From Neorhizobium huautlense (GTDB taxonomy: Bacteria > Pseudomonadota > Alphaproteobacteria > Rhizobiales > Rhizobiaceae): a DNA stretch of 64,000 nucleotides. This document shows positions 61,346 through 64,000 of this stretch, piece by piece (positions within the stretch are counted from its first letter, which is position 1; every line of letters starts with the position of its first letter). The notes below the pieces were generated by a model. The model was not told the DNA's origin, did no database searches, and saw nothing but the letters and a program-made list of their open reading frames with translations. The stretch is from assembly GCF_002968575.1 (NCBI RefSeq), contig NZ_PVBM01000012.1, forward strand, positions 91,984 through 155,983, in the 5' to 3' direction. The translations under genes and the position numbers were made by a program.

Positions 61346-62077
61346 CTGTTCCCAATAGCATTTCGTTGACTGCGGGCCAACGGCTCAGAACATGAAGATG
61401 CAGCGCGCGCATTACCATTTGGGACGCGGCGACAGGCAGTTTATAGCCACCTTTTATCCGGTTCAGAACGGCCTGCTGATCACTGGACAGAATGCCCGCT
61501 CGTTGGTGGACCGGGCTGGAACCCTTGCCAGTACGCTAAGGTTCACCAAAACCTCTTGATCAAATGCCTTTGTGAGGGAGGCGGCAGTCAAACCTCCTCT
61601 CGTCTCAAACACTAGGTAGTGGCTGCGAGCGGCGCCTCCTCCGTTACCCGAATTTTCCGGGCGAGGTTGCGAGAAGCCTCTTACGCTCCACTACCTTCCT
61701 ATTGTACTTGGGTGGCCGGGTGGCGGACGTCCCTTACTCGGTACAGAAATTATCGAGGGGCCTCCTACCCGCGAACCTCTGCCAGTGAGGATAGGTGACC
61801 GTCCGACCATCATCGCGAACTGAGAGCCGCAGCCATGCAGAAGTGGAATGAAATCGCTCACCTGCAGGCAGCGTAAGCGAAAGTGGCGGGCGAGGCTTTT
61901 GACCGCAGCCTGTTAACTTGACGGTGTCATTGCGTGATCCGATTAGCTTATATAGGATTACATCCGTCGCGAAAATCGGCTGCCGGTCCTGACAGTCGCA
62001 GATACGTCCGTCACGACTTTTGTCCTGGCCGCACCAGCGTCTCCCGAAGCAACAGATCTATCTGCAGGAGCGCTTGC
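61346..62077. other. Intergenic stretch of about 730 bases
   Basis: No gene with family similarity is seen. The open frame continuing upstream of the FAD monooxygenase start lacks a ribosome site before 62065. Parts near 61560-61800 are rich in short hairpins, without a clear class. Confidence 0.4.
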
Positions 62078-63208
62078 ATGCGTCATTCCATCACGATTAT
62101 CGGTGCCGGCCTTGCCGGCCTGACCCTCGCACGAATTCTTCATCTTCACGCTATTGCGGTAATCATCTACGAAGCCGAACCCACCGCCAATGCTCGTTCA
62201 CAGGGCGGCCTGCTCGACATTCACGAACACAACGGCCAGATCGCACTCAAGGCCGCAGGACTTTATGAAAAATTTCTCGGTCTCGTCCGTCCCGGTGAGG
62301 ACGCCAAACGCGTGGTCGATAGGAATGGTGCGGTTCTGTTCGAGCATCCCGGAGACGGGTCTTTCCGGAGTCCGGAAGTCGACCGGGGCGATCTGCGCGC
62401 GATGCTGATCAACTCGATCCCGGCCGATGCGATCAAGTGGGGGCACAAGCTGACATCCGTCACGTCTCTGGAGGGAGGCCGCCGTCGTGCCACGTTTGCC
62501 AATGGGACAAGCGTAGAGACCGATCTCCTTTTGGGGGCGGACGGCGCATGGTCGAAGGTTCGTCCGCTTGTCTCCGATGCGAAGCCAATTTACTCGGGGA
62601 TCTCATTCATCGAAACGATGCTGCTCGATGGGGATCGGCGGTTCCCGGCCATTGCCGAGGCAATTGGAGAAGGCACGCTGATGGCTGTCGCGCCCGGTCA
62701 GGCCATCCTCGCCCATCGTCATGCGGACGGAACGCTCCATACCTATATCGCCCTGCGCAAGCCCGAGGATTGGACGAAGTCGATAGACCTGACCGATACC
62801 AGGGGGGCCCTGGCTCGGATTGCCGTCGACTTCGAAGGATGGTCGGAGCCTTTGCTGACGCTTGCGACCGAGAGCGACACCGCGCTCGTGTTCCGTCCGA
62901 TCTATGCGCTGCCGGTTGAGCACCGCTGGTCGCGCAGGCCCGGCGTGACTTTGCTGGGCGATGCGGCGCATCTCATGTCTCCCTTTGCAGGGGAAGGGGC
63001 TAATCTGGCGCTTTATGACGGTGCAGACCTCGCCGAGGCGCTCGTCGCGTCGCCGGACGACCTGGAAGCGGCCCTTGCTCGCTATGAGGAGAAGCTCTTT
63101 CCTCGAAGTGCCCGTATCGCGTCTCTGACGGCGAAAAATCTGGACTGGTTCTTTGGCGAGGGCGCCCCTGAAAGCGTCGTGGCGCTGTTTCGGCCGCATC
63201 TTGTATAG
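62078..63208 (+). CDS. FAD-dependent monooxygenase, TetX-like
   Basis: This 376-residue flavoprotein hydroxylase has the GxGxxG dinucleotide site at the start ([17 protein letters not shown]), the DG/GD motifs [13 protein letters not shown] and [20 protein letters not shown], and the TetX-like arrangement of the substrate domain. Members include the tetracycline-inactivating TetX and many aromatic hydroxylases; the exact substrate is not deducible. CAGGAG lies seven bases before the ATG at 62078. It stands alone between an empty stretch and an IS3 relic, which is typical of acquired genes. Confidence 0.85.
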   Translation: MRHSITIIGAGLAGLTLARILHLHAIAVIIYEAEPTANARSQGGLLDIHEHNGQIALKAAGLYEKFLGLVRPGEDAKRVVDRNGAVLFEHPGDGSFRSPEVDRGDLRAMLINSIPADAIKWGHKLTSVTSLEGGRRRATFANGTSVETDLLLGADGAWSKVRPLVSDAKPIYSGISFIETMLLDGDRRFPAIAEAIGEGTLMAVAPGQAILAHRHADGTLHTYIALRKPEDWTKSIDLTDTRGALARIAVDFEGWSEPLLTLATESDTALVFRPIYALPVEHRWSRRPGVTLLGDAAHLMSPFAGEGANLALYDGADLAEALVASPDDLEAALARYEEKLFPRSARIASLTAKNLDWFFGEGAPESVVALFRPHLV

Positions 63209-63826
63209 GGCCCCGCCCCTGAGTCATTGCCCGGCCAACCGTGACGATCTCACTGGACCGACATAGTGGACGAGACTGCCGCGTTCGGCCTCAAACATCT
63301 GCCAGATCGTGTGGTCTGCAGCGGGCGACATCGAAGCCTTCACGCTTCAATTGCCGCCGGACTTTCCGAACACCATAGACGCGGAAGTTCTGCTCAAAGA
63401 TGCGGCGTATCTCGATCTTCAGGCTGATATCGCTGCGGGCGCGGATCGACAGGCGATCTACGTCCAGGCGCTTGGCGACATTCTCGTGATAGGTTGACGG
63501 GCAATCGGCAGCAGTCTGCAGATCGGCTCGACCCCGAAAACGCCACGGTGTTTGTTGATGAACGAGATCATCGTTTGAAGGGGCGGTCGAGCTCCGCCAT
63601 CGCGAAATATGCCGACGCCTTTCGCAAATCTCGTTGGCTTGACGAAGCTCGCGGTTCTCACGCTACCGGCTGAACACGCAGGTCGAGATGCTGTACGTAC
63701 TCGCGGTACCAGCCCCTCAACGCATTCTTGGTGGGATATCCCAGCTGGCGAATGGTCGCGTTAAGCCGCTTGCCAAGCCGGATATAGAGCTCAACCGCTC
63801 GAAGTCTGTCTGCGTAGGAATACATG
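63209..63826 (-). mobile_element. Decayed IS3-family element
   Basis: Read leftward, an OrfA piece (63658-63825) is followed by an OrfB start, MISFINKHRGVFGVEPICRL, at about 63572. OrfB shifts frame after VFGVEPICRLLPIA to NVAKRLDVDRLSIRARSDIS then LKIEIRRIFEQNFRVYGVRK, ending at about 63305. The region 63209-63300 holds the degraded end. At least two frameshifts and loss of the catalytic region make it non-functional. Sequence form is that of the IS51/IS150-type IS3 elements of Agrobacterium and Sinorhizobium. Confidence 0.75.
63658..63825 (-). pseudogene. IS3-family OrfA with internal deletion
   Basis: From an ATG at 63825, with GGAGG about nine bases upstream, the frame encodes the helix-turn-helix start MYSYADRLRAVELYIRLGKR then ATIRQLGYPTKNALRGWYRE and stops after 55 residues. 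The end-of-OrfA motif (RENRELRQANEI) follows directly in another frame at 63650-63615, so the middle of OrfA is deleted. Confidence 0.75.
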
Positions 63827-64000
63827 AACTACCTCCTTGGCGGTCCGAGTTTTCGTCCGCAGCCCCACCGGCTCATGTATGGATGCCCCCGTTCATGCAA
63901 GTTTTTCTTTGAGCGGTTTGAACGTGTGATTGGATGCGGTCATGTATCAGGCCTTTGATGCAGTCTGGAATTTACTGCTGGCCGGTATGGAGCTAAGCGG
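63827..64000. other. Right edge
   Basis: The remaining 174 bases are upstream of OrfA and include a possible IS3 end (TGTATGGATGCCCCCG at about 63875). No gene is identified; the window ends inside unassigned sequence. Confidence 0.3.

Noticed and set aside
61560..61800. Possible structured RNA or group II intron fragment in the gap before the monooxygenase
   Set aside because: Several short stems are present, but no conserved domain V-like sequence or reverse-transcriptase remnant was found.
1..64000. CRISPR arrays, tRNA, rRNA or replication genes
   Set aside because: No regularly spaced direct repeats, cloverleaf sequences, rRNA stretches or repABC-like genes were seen on reading both strands.

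Overview
The window looks like accessory DNA (a chromid, megaplasmid or variable chromosomal region) of an alphaproteobacterium of the Rhizobiaceae (Rhizobium / Agrobacterium / Ensifer / Shinella type). The grounds are high GC, dense ABC uptake systems each with a local regulator, a rhizobial-style ribitol locus, a kdp operon, and many decayed insertion sequences. No rRNA, tRNA, CRISPR array or replication origin was recognised.

Layout. (1) 1-4.9 kb: two tandem paralogous periplasmic binding proteins of the ferric-iron/AfuA type, divergent from a response regulator and histidine kinase that probably control them. (2) 5.1-12.0 kb: ribitol import and catabolism (binding protein, ATPase, permease, ribitol 2-dehydrogenase, D-ribulokinase), divergent from a LacI-type repressor, with a 30-bp operator-like palindrome between them. 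(3) 12.5-19.3 kb: a second carbohydrate operon (DapA-family lyase, GntR regulator, CUT1 ABC transporter, PfkB kinase). One permease has a frameshift, and two palindromic operators precede the operon. (4) 19.3-19.8 kb: IS21 and oligopeptide-ATPase relics. (5) 20-23.4 kb: a left-handed beta-helix protein, an NTF2-like protein, a GlxA-type AraC regulator and an MFS carrier. (6) 23.8-31.8 kb: complete kdpFABCDE plus an extra tiny membrane ORF ahead of kdpF. (7) 32-40 kb: an IS110 relic, then a siderophore locus (FhuC-like ATPase, AraC regulator, TonB receptor, FhuD-like binding protein, fused FhuB-like permease). (8) 39.9-44.5 kb: an 807-bp IS6-family element with a nonsense codon, a chemoreceptor, an MFS exporter and a lone IS6-like end.

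(9) 44.5-48.8 kb: an SH3-domain secreted protein, gene debris, two divergent EF-hand proteins, a small secreted protein, and an ECF sigma / membrane anti-sigma candidate / CnrX-like sensor operon. (10) 49-53 kb: a decayed SDR gene, a hybrid histidine kinase with two GAF domains, and an IS3 relic. (11) 53-58.2 kb: an MBL-fold hydrolase divergent from a LysR regulator, a TerC-family protein with a structured leader, and an EamA exporter divergent from a CGNR-type regulator. (12) 58.3-61.3 kb: four uncharacterised membrane or membrane-anchored proteins. (13) 62-64 kb: a TetX-like FAD monooxygenase and a decayed IS3 element at the right edge.

Most units are a regulator beside the transporter or enzyme it probably controls, separated by IS relics, so the window reads as a mosaic of acquired metabolic and stress cassettes. 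The best candidates for undescribed biology are the EF-hand/ECF/CnrX-like cluster, the four-gene membrane module at 58.3-61.3 kb, the transport/kinase/lyase operon of unknown substrate, and the possible IS6-bounded segment carrying a chemoreceptor and an exporter.
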